Shown one piece after another: positions 39,547-47,316 of a stretch of 64,000 bases of DNA; position 1 is the stretch's first letter; every line of letters begins with the position of its first letter. This stretch comes from Kitasatospora mediocidica KCTC 9733 (GTDB lineage: Bacteria > Actinomycetota > Actinomycetes > Streptomycetales > Streptomycetaceae). The stretch covers positions 953,753-1,017,752 of the forward strand of contig NZ_JQLN01000001.1 in the NCBI RefSeq assembly GCF_000744225.1, written 5' to 3'. The notes under the pieces were generated by a model. The model ran no database searches and was not told where the DNA came from. It worked only from the letters and a program-made list of their open reading frames with translations. The position numbers and the translations under genes are program-made.

Positions 39547-40800
39547 TCACCGCGCCGCGAGTTGGGGGTCCGCCAGGTACGGCTCCCAAGCGAGTTCGGC
39601 TGCGCCGACCAGTTCGGCGTACTCCAGTTCGGCCGGGACGATGCGGACTTGGCAGATCCGGCCCCAGAGGCTGCGGTCGGCGACGACCGAGCGCAGGTGG
39701 TCGGGGGCGGCGGTGAGCAGGTCGCGGTGCAGGCCGCTGAGGACGATGCGGTCGGGGTTGAGGATGTTCGCCAGGCCGGCCAGGCCGATGCCCAGGAGTT
39801 TGGCCACCTCGTCGACGGCCTTGCGGGCGTCCGGGTCGTGGTCGGCAGTGCGGGCCAACGCACGGGCCTCGGCCAGCAGCGGGCGGCCGGGGGTGGGGGT
39901 CCGGCCGGCGGCGGCGAGGAGGGCCTGCGGGTCGGTCTCGACGTTGAGGCAGCCCCGGTTGCCGCAGGGGCAGTCGCGGCCGCAACGGTCGACCGTCAGA
40001 TGGCCGACCTCCAGGGCGAGTCCGGTGCTGCCGGTGTGCAGGCGTCCGTCCACCACCAGGGCGCCGCCGACGCCGCGGTGTCCGGAGGTGACCAGCAGCA
40101 GGTGGCGGGCGTCGCGGCCGGCGCCGTGGCGGTGCTCGGCGAGGGCGGCGAGGTTGGCGTCGTTGGCGACGGCGGTGGGGAGCGGGTGGCGGGCGCGCGG
40201 GCCGAGGTCGACGGCGTTCAGCTGTTGGGCGAAGAGGGCGGCGACGGGCGTGCCGCTGGGCCAGCCGAAGTGCAGGGCGGCCAGGGCGGCGCCCTCCGGT
40301 TCGGTGACCGGATTGGGCAGCGCGAGGGCGGCGCCCAGGCAGCGGCGACGACTGCCGCGCACCAGGGCGGCGCCGGCCTCGGCGATCGCCCCGAGCATCG
40401 GTTCGGGGCCGGTCGCGGCGGGCAGCGGGTGGTGGACGGGTTCGCCGAGGTCGCCGCCGAGGCCGGCGAGCGCGACGCTCAGGCCGTCGGCGTGCAGTTG
40501 GGCGGCGAGTACGACCGGGCCCTCGGGGGTGATGCCGAGCCGGTGGGAGGGGCGGCCGCGGCCGGTGCCGACGGGGTGCGGGTCGACGGTGACCAGGCCG
40601 AGGGCGGCCAGCTCGGCCGCGACGGCGCCGGCGGTCGCGCGGGTGACGTCGAGCGCGGCGGTGAGCGCCGAGCGGGTGGGCGCCCGGCCGGTGTGCACCA
40701 GCGCGAGGGCCGGTCCGAGCAGGGTGCGCCCGCGGTCCGGCATCGGACGGCGGGTGGCGGGCCCGGGGCCGGAGCCGGGGCTTGAAGGAGTGTGCGGCAC
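39547..40800 (-). CDS. ROK-family transcriptional regulator
   Basis: A 417-residue regulator: an N-terminal winged helix (LALVHTGRAPTRSALTAAL, then DVTRATAGAVAAEL, about 35-66), and a ROK domain with AVANDANLAALAEH (about 213-226), LLLVTSGHRGVGGALVVDG and the zinc motif CGRDCPCGNRGCLNVE (about 284-299). ROK regulators bind sugars and repress uptake genes. The start is GTG 40800, which would follow a -10-like CACAAT by 6 nt (leaderless). ATG 40743 is an alternative that starts closer to the DNA-binding domain. The divergent MFS gene starts 18 bp away, so the regulator probably controls it. Confidence 0.83.
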   Translation of the reverse strand: MPHTPSSPGSGPGPATRRPMPDRGRTLLGPALALVHTGRAPTRSALTAALDVTRATAGAVAAELAALGLVTVDPHPVGTGRGRPSHRLGITPEGPVVLAAQLHADGLSVALAGLGGDLGEPVHHPLPAATGPEPMLGAIAEAGAALVRGSRRRCLGAALALPNPVTEPEGAALAALHFGWPSGTPVAALFAQQLNAVDLGPRARHPLPTAVANDANLAALAEHRHGAGRDARHLLLVTSGHRGVGGALVVDGRLHTGSTGLALEVGHLTVDRCGRDCPCGNRGCLNVETDPQALLAAAGRTPTPGRPLLAEARALARTADHDPDARKAVDEVAKLLGIGLAGLANILNPDRIVLSGLHRDLLTAAPDHLRSVVADRSLWGRICQVRIVPAELEYAELVGAAELAWEPYLADPQLAAR

Positions 40801-40817
40801 TCCTCTATTGTGACTTT
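40782..40817 (+). promoter_or_regulatory. Leaderless promoter of the MFS gene, overlapped by the ROK promoter
   Basis: TTGAAG (40782-40787), 18-bp spacer, TATTGT (40806-40811), then 6 nt and GTG at 40818, so the transcript should start on the GTG. On the other strand CACAAT (40812-40807) is 6 nt from the ROK GTG. The arms GCGGCAC (40794-40800) and GTGCCGC (40818-40824) form a dyad around the core. Confidence 0.55.
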
Positions 40818-42068
40818 GTGCCGCTCCTAAACAAAACTGCCCGCCCGACCCGCCCGGCAACCCTCCCCCACTCCCCCGCACCCAGCGCCTGGTCCGCCGC
40901 CCGGATCGCGCTGACCGCGATCTTCGCCGTCGACGGCTTCCTCTTCGCCGCCTGGGTGGTGCGCATCCCCGACGTGCGGGCCCAGGTGCACGCCTCGCAC
41001 TCCTCCCTCGGCCTCGCGCTGCTCTGCCTGTCGGCCGGCGCGGTGGCCGCGATGCCGCTGATCGGCCGGCTCTGCGTACGGTTCGGCAGCCGGCGGGTCA
41101 CCGTCGTCGCGCTCGCGCTGTTCAGCGCCGCCGCGGTGCTGCCGCCGCACACCCACTCGGTGCTCACGCTCGGCGCGGCGCTGGTGCTGTTCGGCGCCGG
41201 GTACGGATCGGCCAACGTCGCGATGAACAGCGCCGCCGTCGAACTGGTCGCCGAACTGCGGCGGCCCGTGATGCCGAGCTTCCACGCCGGCTACAGCCTC
41301 GGCGGGCTGATCGGCGCCTCGCTCGGCGGCCTGCTGGCCACCTCGCTGACGGCCAGTTGGGCACTGGCCCTGAGCGGGCTGCTCGGCGCCGCGGTCACGG
41401 CGGTCGCCGGCGCCGTCCTGCTCCGCGAGCCGCGCGGGACGGTGGCGACCGCACCTGCGGCCGCGCCCATGGCGGCGGCGTCCGGTCCCTTGGTGCCTGC
41501 CCGCTACCTGGTGCTGCTGCTCGGTCTGACCGCGCTCTTCAGCTCGTACGGCGAGGGCGCGCTCGCCGACTGGGCCACCCTGCACCTGACCGACGACGTG
41601 CACGCGAGCGCCGGCCTGGCGGCCATCGGCTACGCCGCGTACGCGTTCGCGATGACCACCGGCCGGCTGGGCGGGACCTGGCTGGCGATGCGGTTCGGAC
41701 CGGCCCGGCTGATGGTGGCCGGCGGCCTGACCGCCGGTGCCGGGATGCTGCTCGCGGCGCTGGCGCCGTCGGTGGCGCTGGTGCTGGCCGGCTTCGTGCT
41801 GGTCGGCCTGGGACTGGCCAACCTCTTTCCGCTGGCGATCGCCCGCGCCGGGCAGGAGGGCGGGCCGCACGGGGTGGCGACCGCCTCCATGCTCGGGTAC
41901 GGCGGCATGCTGATCGGGCCGCCGGTGATCGGCTTCCTGGCCGACGCGGCGAGCCTGCCGATCGCGCTGACCACGGTCGCCGCGGCGGGCGCGGGCGCGG
42001 CGGTGCTGGCCGCACTGGCGCACCGGCCGCGTCCCGCCGCGACCGTCCTGAGCGGCTCCGCGCGATAG
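40818..42068 (+). CDS. MFS transporter, sugar-efflux or uptake type
   Basis: A 416-residue membrane protein with about 12 helices: DGFLFAAWVVRIPDVRAQV in helix 1, the inter-helix motif RFGSRRV (about 93-99, MFS motif A-like), the GYGSANVAMNSAAVEL helix (about 132) and FHAGYSLGGLIGASLGG (about 155). The pattern resembles the fucose/YbjJ-like MFS group. The substrate is unknown; a sugar or sugar analogue is suggested by the divergent ROK regulator. GTG 40818 has no ribosome site but sits exactly 6 nt after a -10, implying leaderless translation. hutD-like follows after 10 bp and is probably co-transcribed. Confidence 0.85.
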   Translation: MPLLNKTARPTRPATLPHSPAPSAWSAARIALTAIFAVDGFLFAAWVVRIPDVRAQVHASHSSLGLALLCLSAGAVAAMPLIGRLCVRFGSRRVTVVALALFSAAAVLPPHTHSVLTLGAALVLFGAGYGSANVAMNSAAVELVAELRRPVMPSFHAGYSLGGLIGASLGGLLATSLTASWALALSGLLGAAVTAVAGAVLLREPRGTVATAPAAAPMAAASGPLVPARYLVLLLGLTALFSSYGEGALADWATLHLTDDVHASAGLAAIGYAAYAFAMTTGRLGGTWLAMRFGPARLMVAGGLTAGAGMLLAALAPSVALVLAGFVLVGLGLANLFPLAIARAGQEGGPHGVATASMLGYGGMLIGPPVIGFLADAASLPIALTTVAAAGAGAAVLAALAHRPRPAATVLSGSAR

Positions 42069-42078
42069 CCTGACGCCC

Positions 42079-42582
42079 GTGACCCTCCACCAGCTGCCCG
42101 CCGCCGACCGCACTGCCACGCCCTGGCGCAACGGCGGCGGGATCACCCGCGAGGTCGCCGCCGCGTCCGACGGGTCCTGGCGGGTGAGCCTGGCCGAGGT
42201 GGCCGCCGACGGACCGTTCTCGGTCTTCCCCGGCCTGGACCGGATCCTCACCGTCGTCGAGGGCGCGGGCCTGGAGCTGACGGTCGGCGACGCACCGCCG
42301 GTCACCGTACGTCCGCTGGACCCGTTCGCCTTCCCCGGCGAACTCCCCACCGCCGGCCGGTTGTCGGACGGCCCGGTGACCGCGCTCAACGTGATGGCCC
42401 GGGGTCTCGCCCTCGCCGTCACGGTCGCCCACAGTCCGGTGGAGCTGCGGCCGGCACCGGGCACCACGGTCCTGGCCGTCGCGCTCGCCGGCCACGACGC
42501 CGTCCGGCTCACCCATCCCGACACCGCGCGGACGCGGGACGCCGTGGTCCTGACCATCGGTCCGGCGCTCCCGGCCGCTTGA
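42079..42582 (+). CDS. HutD/Ves family cupin protein
   Basis: A 167-residue protein with the HutD signature: MTLHQLPAADRTATPWRNGGG, then TREVAA, WRVSLAEVAADGPFSVFPGLDR (over about 41-62), ILTVVEGAGLEL and DPFAFPGE (about 86-93). The fold is a bicupin. In Pseudomonas HutD is proposed to limit histidine catabolism, possibly by binding formylglutamate. No hut genes are nearby. GTG 42079 starts 10 bp after the MFS stop, so it should be in that operon. Confidence 0.85.
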   Translation: MTLHQLPAADRTATPWRNGGGITREVAAASDGSWRVSLAEVAADGPFSVFPGLDRILTVVEGAGLELTVGDAPPVTVRPLDPFAFPGELPTAGRLSDGPVTALNVMARGLALAVTVAHSPVELRPAPGTTVLAVALAGHDAVRLTHPDTARTRDAVVLTIGPALPAA

Positions 42583-42615
42583 GCGGCACAGGCCGGGAGC
42601 GGGATCAGCGCCCGT

Positions 42616-43122
42616 TCAGTCGGACGGCCCGGACGGGCGGACCATGAAGACGTCCACCGGGTCCTGACGCTCCACCCGGAACCCGTGCCGCTCGTACAGC
42701 CGCCGGGCCGGGCTGCCCTGCAGGACGTTCAGCCGGACCGTCAGGCCCAGGCGGTCGGCCCGGTCGAGCAACGTGCGCAGCGCCGCGGCGCCCAGGCCGC
42801 GGTTCTGGTGGGCCGGCGCGAGGTAGAAGTGCTCCACCCAGTGGCCGTCCTCGGCCGGGCGGAACGCGACACAGCCCGCGAAGGCGCCGGACACCAGCAG
42901 GACCCAGGTGCAGTCGGGATCGAAGGCGTCCCGCAGCCGTTGCCGCACCCGCTGCCCGTCGTAGCGGCCCAGCCGCTCCAGATCGGCGCGCATGACCACG
43001 GCCCGCAGCTCGGCGATGGGCTCGACGTCCGCGTGCGTGGCCGGACGCAGCACCAGGTCCGGCGAACCGGACGAGGTGGGCGAGGCGGGCGAGGCGGGCG
43101 TGCCGCTGTGCTGCCCGCTCAC
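42616..43122 (-). CDS. GNAT-family N-acetyltransferase
   Basis: A 168-residue GNAT enzyme. After a Ser/Pro-rich start, residues about 23-160 show VLRPATHADVEPIAELRAVVM, VEHFYLAPAHQNRGLGAAALRTLL (the Q-x-x-G-x-G/A acetyl-CoA loop, over about 102-125) and a final VNLLQ-like RLNVLQGSPARRLYERHGF. The substrate is unknown. GTG 43122 overlaps the stop of the upstream hexapeptide acyltransferase (GTGA), so the two are translationally coupled and may act on the same pathway. Confidence 0.87.
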   Translation of the reverse strand: MSGQHSGTPASPASPTSSGSPDLVLRPATHADVEPIAELRAVVMRADLERLGRYDGQRVRQRLRDAFDPDCTWVLLVSGAFAGCVAFRPAEDGHWVEHFYLAPAHQNRGLGAAALRTLLDRADRLGLTVRLNVLQGSPARRLYERHGFRVERQDPVDVFMVRPSGPSD

Positions 43123-43877
43123 GGCTGCTTCTCCGTCGGCACGTGCAGGTCCCAGCCGACCAGCGCGCGCAGCTGCTCGGCGGTGACGCCCTCCGGGAGC
43201 GGACGCGGCGGGTCGGTGCGGAACGGCGGCTGCCAGCCCTCGGCCTCGGTGAAGCTGCGGACCACCCTCGCCGGGGCACCCGCCACCACGCTGTGGTCGG
43301 GGATCTCGCCACGGACCACCGAGCCCGCCGCCACCACCACGTTGCGGCCGATCCGGGAGCCGGGCAGGATCACCGCGCCGGTGCCGATCCAGCTGCCCGC
43401 GCCGATCTCGACGGGCTCGTTGCGCGGCCACTGCTTGCCGATCGGCAGGTCGGTGTCGCGGTACTCGTGTGCCTGGTCACTGATGTAGACGTTCGGGCCG
43501 GTCCAGACGTCGTCGCCGAGCACGATCGACTGATGGCCCACCAGGTGGCTGCCACGGCCGATCACGCAGCCGCCGCCGATCCGCACCACCGGCTCGGGAC
43601 CGAGGTCCAGACCGGGCAGAAAACCAGCCGATATGGTCACCTGCTCGCCGATGATGCAGAACGGGCCGATCGCGATCGACTGCTCGTTGAAGACCGTCCC
43701 CAGCGGGAACGCCAGCTTGCTGCCGTCGCCGAGCGTGTGGAAGCGGTACGGGCCGGGGTTCTGGTTCGACACCGCACCGCGCTCCTGCACCCAGCGCCAC
43801 CCGCGGTGCACCGCACGGCCGGTGGCCCGGCGGGCACGGGAGCGGACGGCGGAGAACACGGTGGCAGTGATCGACAT
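43119..43877 (-). CDS. Hexapeptide-repeat (LbH) acetyltransferase
   Basis: A 252-residue protein with left-handed beta-helix repeats from about 60-205 (FNEQSIAIGPFCIIGEQVTIS, split at about 63-83, then GGGCVIGRGSHLVGHQS and GSWIGTGAVILPGSRIGRN). The V-V-A-G-x-P-A signature VVAGAPARVV (about 202-211) marks the NodL/maltose-acetyltransferase-like end. A catalytic His is likely in the QAHEYRD loop. Such enzymes O-acetylate sugars or N-acetylate amino sugars. It is the first gene of a two-gene unit with the GNAT gene. Confidence 0.85.
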   Translation of the reverse strand: MSITATVFSAVRSRARRATGRAVHRGWRWVQERGAVSNQNPGPYRFHTLGDGSKLAFPLGTVFNEQSIAIGPFCIIGEQVTISAGFLPGLDLGPEPVVRIGGGCVIGRGSHLVGHQSIVLGDDVWTGPNVYISDQAHEYRDTDLPIGKQWPRNEPVEIGAGSWIGTGAVILPGSRIGRNVVVAAGSVVRGEIPDHSVVAGAPARVVRSFTEAEGWQPPFRTDPPRPLPEGVTAEQLRALVGWDLHVPTEKQP

Positions 43878-43952
43878 GCGCTCACCGTATCCGCCGGGCC
43901 CGCCCGGCGACCGGCCGGGCGAGCAAGGTCACACCGGCTGCCGCGGCCGTCG

Positions 43953-44735
43953 CTACTCGGCGGCCGCCCACGGCGCCGGGCGACGCTCCAGGAAGGCGCG
44001 CATGCCCTGCTGCGCCTCGGGCGAGCCGAACAGGCGGGCGGACTGCTCGACCCGGGCGTCGGCGTCCTGCTCGAACGAGCGCAGCACGTCCGCGTTGACC
44101 AGCCGCTTGGACTCGGCGAGCCCCTGCGGGGAGGCCAGCCGCAGGGCGGCCAGCAGCTCTGCCAGGGCGGCCTCCGGCTCCTCGGCGGCCAGCGTGATCA
44201 GGCCGATCCGGGCCGCCTCCGTCGCGTCGAAGGTCTCCCCGGTCAGGTAGTAGCGGGCGGCGGCACGCGGCTCCAGCTTGGGCCGCAGCGGCAGCGAGAT
44301 GACGGCGGGGGCCAGCCCGAGCCGCGACTCGGTGAAGGCGAAGGTGGCGGCCGGACCGGCGACCGCGAGGTCCGCCGAGCCGACCAGCCCGAGCCCGCCG
44401 GCCCGGACGTGCCCGTTGACATAGGCGATCACCGGCTTCGGGCACTCCACGATGGCCCGCTGGATGTCGACCAGCCCGCGCGGGCCGACCGTCGGGTCCG
44501 CGCCGGTCGCCTCCGACAGGTCGGCGCCCGCGCAGAACACCTTGCCGGTGTGCCCGAGCACCACGACCCGCACGGCCGGGTCCTTGGCCGCCCCGGCGAG
44601 GCCCTGCTCCAGCTCGGCCATCAGCCGGCTGGAGAGCGCGTTGCGGTTGTGCGGGGAGTCGAGTTCGAGGGTGGTGACGACTCCCGCGGTGGTGACGCGG
44701 ACGAGCGGGGTTTCGGCGGGTGCTGCGCTGGTCAT
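43953..44735 (-). CDS. Enoyl-CoA hydratase/isomerase family protein
   Basis: A 260-residue crotonase-fold protein: VTTLELDSPHNRNALSSRLM (about 20-39), the oxyanion-hole segment HTGKVFCAGADLSE (about 61-74), KPVIAYVNGHVRAGGLGLV (about 100-118) and ADLAVAGPAATFAFTESRLGL (about 122-142, split around the second catalytic region). These enzymes hydrate or isomerise enoyl-CoA, for fatty-acid or amino-acid catabolism. The Glu at TESRLGL is the usual second catalytic site. ATG 44735 is chosen; the upstream frame is non-coding in character. Monocistronic in appearance. Confidence 0.87.
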   Translation of the reverse strand: MTSAAPAETPLVRVTTAGVVTTLELDSPHNRNALSSRLMAELEQGLAGAAKDPAVRVVVLGHTGKVFCAGADLSEATGADPTVGPRGLVDIQRAIVECPKPVIAYVNGHVRAGGLGLVGSADLAVAGPAATFAFTESRLGLAPAVISLPLRPKLEPRAAARYYLTGETFDATEAARIGLITLAAEEPEAALAELLAALRLASPQGLAESKRLVNADVLRSFEQDADARVEQSARLFGSPEAQQGMRAFLERRPAPWAAAE

Positions 44736-44884
44736 CGTGGTGGACCTGCTTTCCGGTATCCGATATGAGGGTGGGTCGGACTGGCCAAGGAGACTCTGGC
44801 ATGCCGCACCCCGCCCCCACCAGTGCCGCAGTCCGCCGGGGCCGCGGCCGCCGGCCCTGGCGGAGCGGCCTCCCACCGGATACG

Positions 44885-46231
44885 TCAGGCCGTCGCGCCG
44901 GTGGCCGCGGTGACGCCGGTGGCCCAGCGGACGGCCGGGCGCATCGCGGCGCCCGTCACACCGAAGAGCGCGCCGAGCAGCAGCCAGCCCGCCAGCCCGT
45001 GGCCGACCACCGCGAGGGTGACCAGGGCGGGGCCGATCATCAGCGCGACCGAGCCGCCGGTGCTGAACACCCCCTGGTAGCTGCCGTGCGCGCCCTCGCC
45101 CGCCAGGTCGTAACTCAGCGCCCAGCCGCCGGCCTGGCTGAGCACCTCACCGCCCGCCTGGAACGCCACCCCGACGAGCAGGACGACGGAGGCGAGCACC
45201 GCGGACAGGCCGTGGGCCAGCCCGAGCACGGCGCAGGAGGCGGCGAGCAACAGGCCACCACGGGCGCAGGCGCGGGCGGCGGCGCCCGGCTGGTCGGTGC
45301 CGCGGGTGGCCCGGACCTGGAGGAAGACCACCAGCACCGTGTTGACCACCATCGTCGCGGCCACCAGAGCCCGGGGGGCGGTGGTGTCCTTGACGATCCA
45401 CAGCGGCACACCGATCTCCAGCATCGCGAACTGCAGAGTGAGGACCGAGTTCAGGGCGGTGACCACCAGGAAGGGCAGGTTGCGCAGCGCCGGGTTGCGC
45501 CGGTCCCGCGGCTGCTCCTGCCCGGCTGCGGGCTGCCCGGCCCCGCTCTGCTCGGCCCCGGCCGTCTCCCGTGCGGCCGGAGCGCGTTCGGTGCCGGGCA
45601 GGCGCAGCAGGAGCAGCGCGACCAGGGCGTAGGAGAGCGCGTCCGCGAGGATCGTCGCGGTGTACGCGGCCCTGCTGTCGGCCTGCAGGGTGAGCGCGGC
45701 GAGCACCGAACCGAGGCCCATCGCCACGTTGGTGACGGCTCGCAGGTACCCGCGCCCGGTCACCCGCTGGTCGGGCGGCAGCACTTCGGCGTAGAGCGCG
45801 TTGCGCACAGCGGCCGCGCCGCGGTCGACGGCGGCGAGCAGGCAGGTCAGCACGGCGAACGCCGCGAAGCCGCCCACCAGGACGTAGCCCACCGTCCCGA
45901 CCGCCTCCAGCGCGATCAGCAGGACCAGCACCGGCTTGCTGCCCCAGCGGTCGGCGGCCCGGCCCGCCGGGATTCCGGCCAGCACCCCGCACAGGCCGGC
46001 GACGGTCAGCACCACGCCGACCGCCCCGACGCCGTAGCCCAGGATCCGGGTGAAGTAGAGCGTGTTGACGGTCAGGAAGAGCCCGTTGCCCAGGCAGTTG
46101 ACCAGCGTCGTCCAGGTCAGCAGCCGCAGCACCGGGTCGCGCGGCAGCAGCCGGGAGCCCCGGGGGGAGACAGGTGGGGCCGGGGGCAGGGCTGAGGGCG
46201 CGGCCGACACCGCGTCAGTTGTCGTCGTCAT
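44885..46231 (-). CDS. MFS efflux transporter
   Basis: A 448-residue MFS protein with about 12 helices. TM1-2 includes LLTWTTLVNCLGNGLFLTV, followed by GRAADRWGSKPVLVLL (motif A, about 91-106) and the DRGAAAVRNALYAEVLPP loop. A long Glu/Gln/Ala-rich cytoplasmic linker (about 222-247) divides the halves. This is the layout of drug/H+ antiporters of the DHA1 type. The divergent ArsR-type gene (46302) shares a 70-bp intergenic region with an inverted AAATCAG/CTGATTT pair, so it likely regulates this exporter. The inducer is unknown. Confidence 0.85.
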   Translation of the reverse strand: MTTTTDAVSAAPSALPPAPPVSPRGSRLLPRDPVLRLLTWTTLVNCLGNGLFLTVNTLYFTRILGYGVGAVGVVLTVAGLCGVLAGIPAGRAADRWGSKPVLVLLIALEAVGTVGYVLVGGFAAFAVLTCLLAAVDRGAAAVRNALYAEVLPPDQRVTGRGYLRAVTNVAMGLGSVLAALTLQADSRAAYTATILADALSYALVALLLLRLPGTERAPAARETAGAEQSGAGQPAAGQEQPRDRRNPALRNLPFLVVTALNSVLTLQFAMLEIGVPLWIVKDTTAPRALVAATMVVNTVLVVFLQVRATRGTDQPGAAARACARGGLLLAASCAVLGLAHGLSAVLASVVLLVGVAFQAGGEVLSQAGGWALSYDLAGEGAHGSYQGVFSTGGSVALMIGPALVTLAVVGHGLAGWLLLGALFGVTGAAMRPAVRWATGVTAATGATA

Positions 46232-46235
46232 GACG

Positions 46236-46274
46236 AAATCAGAACGCGTCGAGCTACCCCGGGAGAACTGATTT
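46236..46274. promoter_or_regulatory. Paired operator in MFS/ArsR divergent promoter
   Basis: AAATCAGAAC (46236-46245) and GAACTGATTT (46265-46274) share inverted cores AAATCAG/CTGATTT 24 bp apart, between divergent start codons at 46231 and 46302. A -10-like TAGTCT follows at about 46275 for the plus-strand gene. Confidence 0.45.
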
Positions 46275-46301
46275 AGTCTGTATCTCAATCGAAGGGCGGT
46301 C

Positions 46302-47282
46302 ATGCACCGGTTCCATCTCGGCCTCGCCGATCTCGCCTCGGCCTCGTTCGCCTGCTCACCGCTGCACGAGGCGGTGCTCAGCATCCGGATGTGGACCCAC
46401 CCGGGGGTCTATCCGGCCCAGCAACCGTGGTTCCGCCGGATCCGGCCGGACTTCGAGCGGCTGGACACCGAGCTGCTCCGCTCGCTGGTCTCCTCCAACC
46501 GGTACGTCCCGGACTTCCTCACCCCGCGCCCGGCCTGCCCCTCCCCCGACTTCCGGGCCGAACTCGCCACGGTGCGGGCCACCGCGCCCGAGCGGCTGCG
46601 CGCCGAGCTGGAGCAGACCTTCCTGCCGCACGACCGGGTACTCCCGGCCCCGCTCGCGGCCGGGCTGGACGACCCCGCGCGGCTGCTGGCCGACATCTGC
46701 GACGCGGTCGAGGAGTACTGGGACACCTGCCTGGCGCCCGCCTGGTGGCCGCGCGCCCGGTCCGTCCTGGAAGCCGACATCGTCTACCGCGCCCGCGTCC
46801 TGGCCCAGCACGGGGTGGCCGCGATGTTCGCCGAGCTGGACCCACGCCTGCACTGGACGGACGGCGTCCTGACGATCCGCCGGAACTGGACCGCCCGGGA
46901 CGAGGACGTCCCGGTGGACCGGCGCGGCCTGGTGTTCGTCCCCAGCTGCTTCGCGCGCGGGGCGGTCACCTCGATCAGCGCCGAGCAGCCGCCGGCCGTC
47001 ACCTACCCGGCCCGCGGCCAGGGCACCATGGCGGACGCGCTGGACCCGCCGCCGACCACCCGGGCGCTGGAACTGCTGCTGGGCGCGCCGAAGGCCCGGC
47101 TGCTGGCGATGCTGCACGAACCGGTCTCCACCACGGAACTCGCCCTGCGGCTCGGCGTGACGGCCGGCGCGGTGAGCCAGCACCTGGCCGTCCTGTCGCA
47201 GACCCGGCTGGTCACCCGCGCCCGGCACGGCCGCTCGGTGCTCTACCTGCGCAGCCCGCTGGGCGACGAGCTCTACCGGTAG
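46302..47282 (+). CDS. ArsR/SmtB-type regulator with N-terminal DUF5937-like domain
   Basis: A 326-residue protein. Residues about 1-245 are the unusual N-terminal domain found in streptomycete ArsR relatives (starts MHRFHLGLADLASASFACSP, with PDFLTPRP and VFVPSCFARG), likely ligand-binding. Residues about 252-325 are a winged helix: ALELLLGAPKARLLAMLHEP, STTELALRLGVTAGAVSQHLAVL (about 278-300) and HGRSVLYLRSPLGDEL. No metal-binding Cys motif is visible, so a metal sensor is unlikely. It is divergent from an MFS efflux gene, which it presumably represses. ATG 46302. Confidence 0.85.
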   Translation: MHRFHLGLADLASASFACSPLHEAVLSIRMWTHPGVYPAQQPWFRRIRPDFERLDTELLRSLVSSNRYVPDFLTPRPACPSPDFRAELATVRATAPERLRAELEQTFLPHDRVLPAPLAAGLDDPARLLADICDAVEEYWDTCLAPAWWPRARSVLEADIVYRARVLAQHGVAAMFAELDPRLHWTDGVLTIRRNWTARDEDVPVDRRGLVFVPSCFARGAVTSISAEQPPAVTYPARGQGTMADALDPPPTTRALELLLGAPKARLLAMLHEPVSTTELALRLGVTAGAVSQHLAVLSQTRLVTRARHGRSVLYLRSPLGDELYR

Positions 47283-47316
47283 CCCGCACTCCCCCAGGGG
47301 AGTACGGGCCACGACG

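Noticed and set aside
43143..44768. A 541-codon plus-strand frame across the acyltransferase and crotonase genes
   Set aside because: It spans two well-supported minus-strand genes and has Arg/Gly/Pro-rich noise without motifs.
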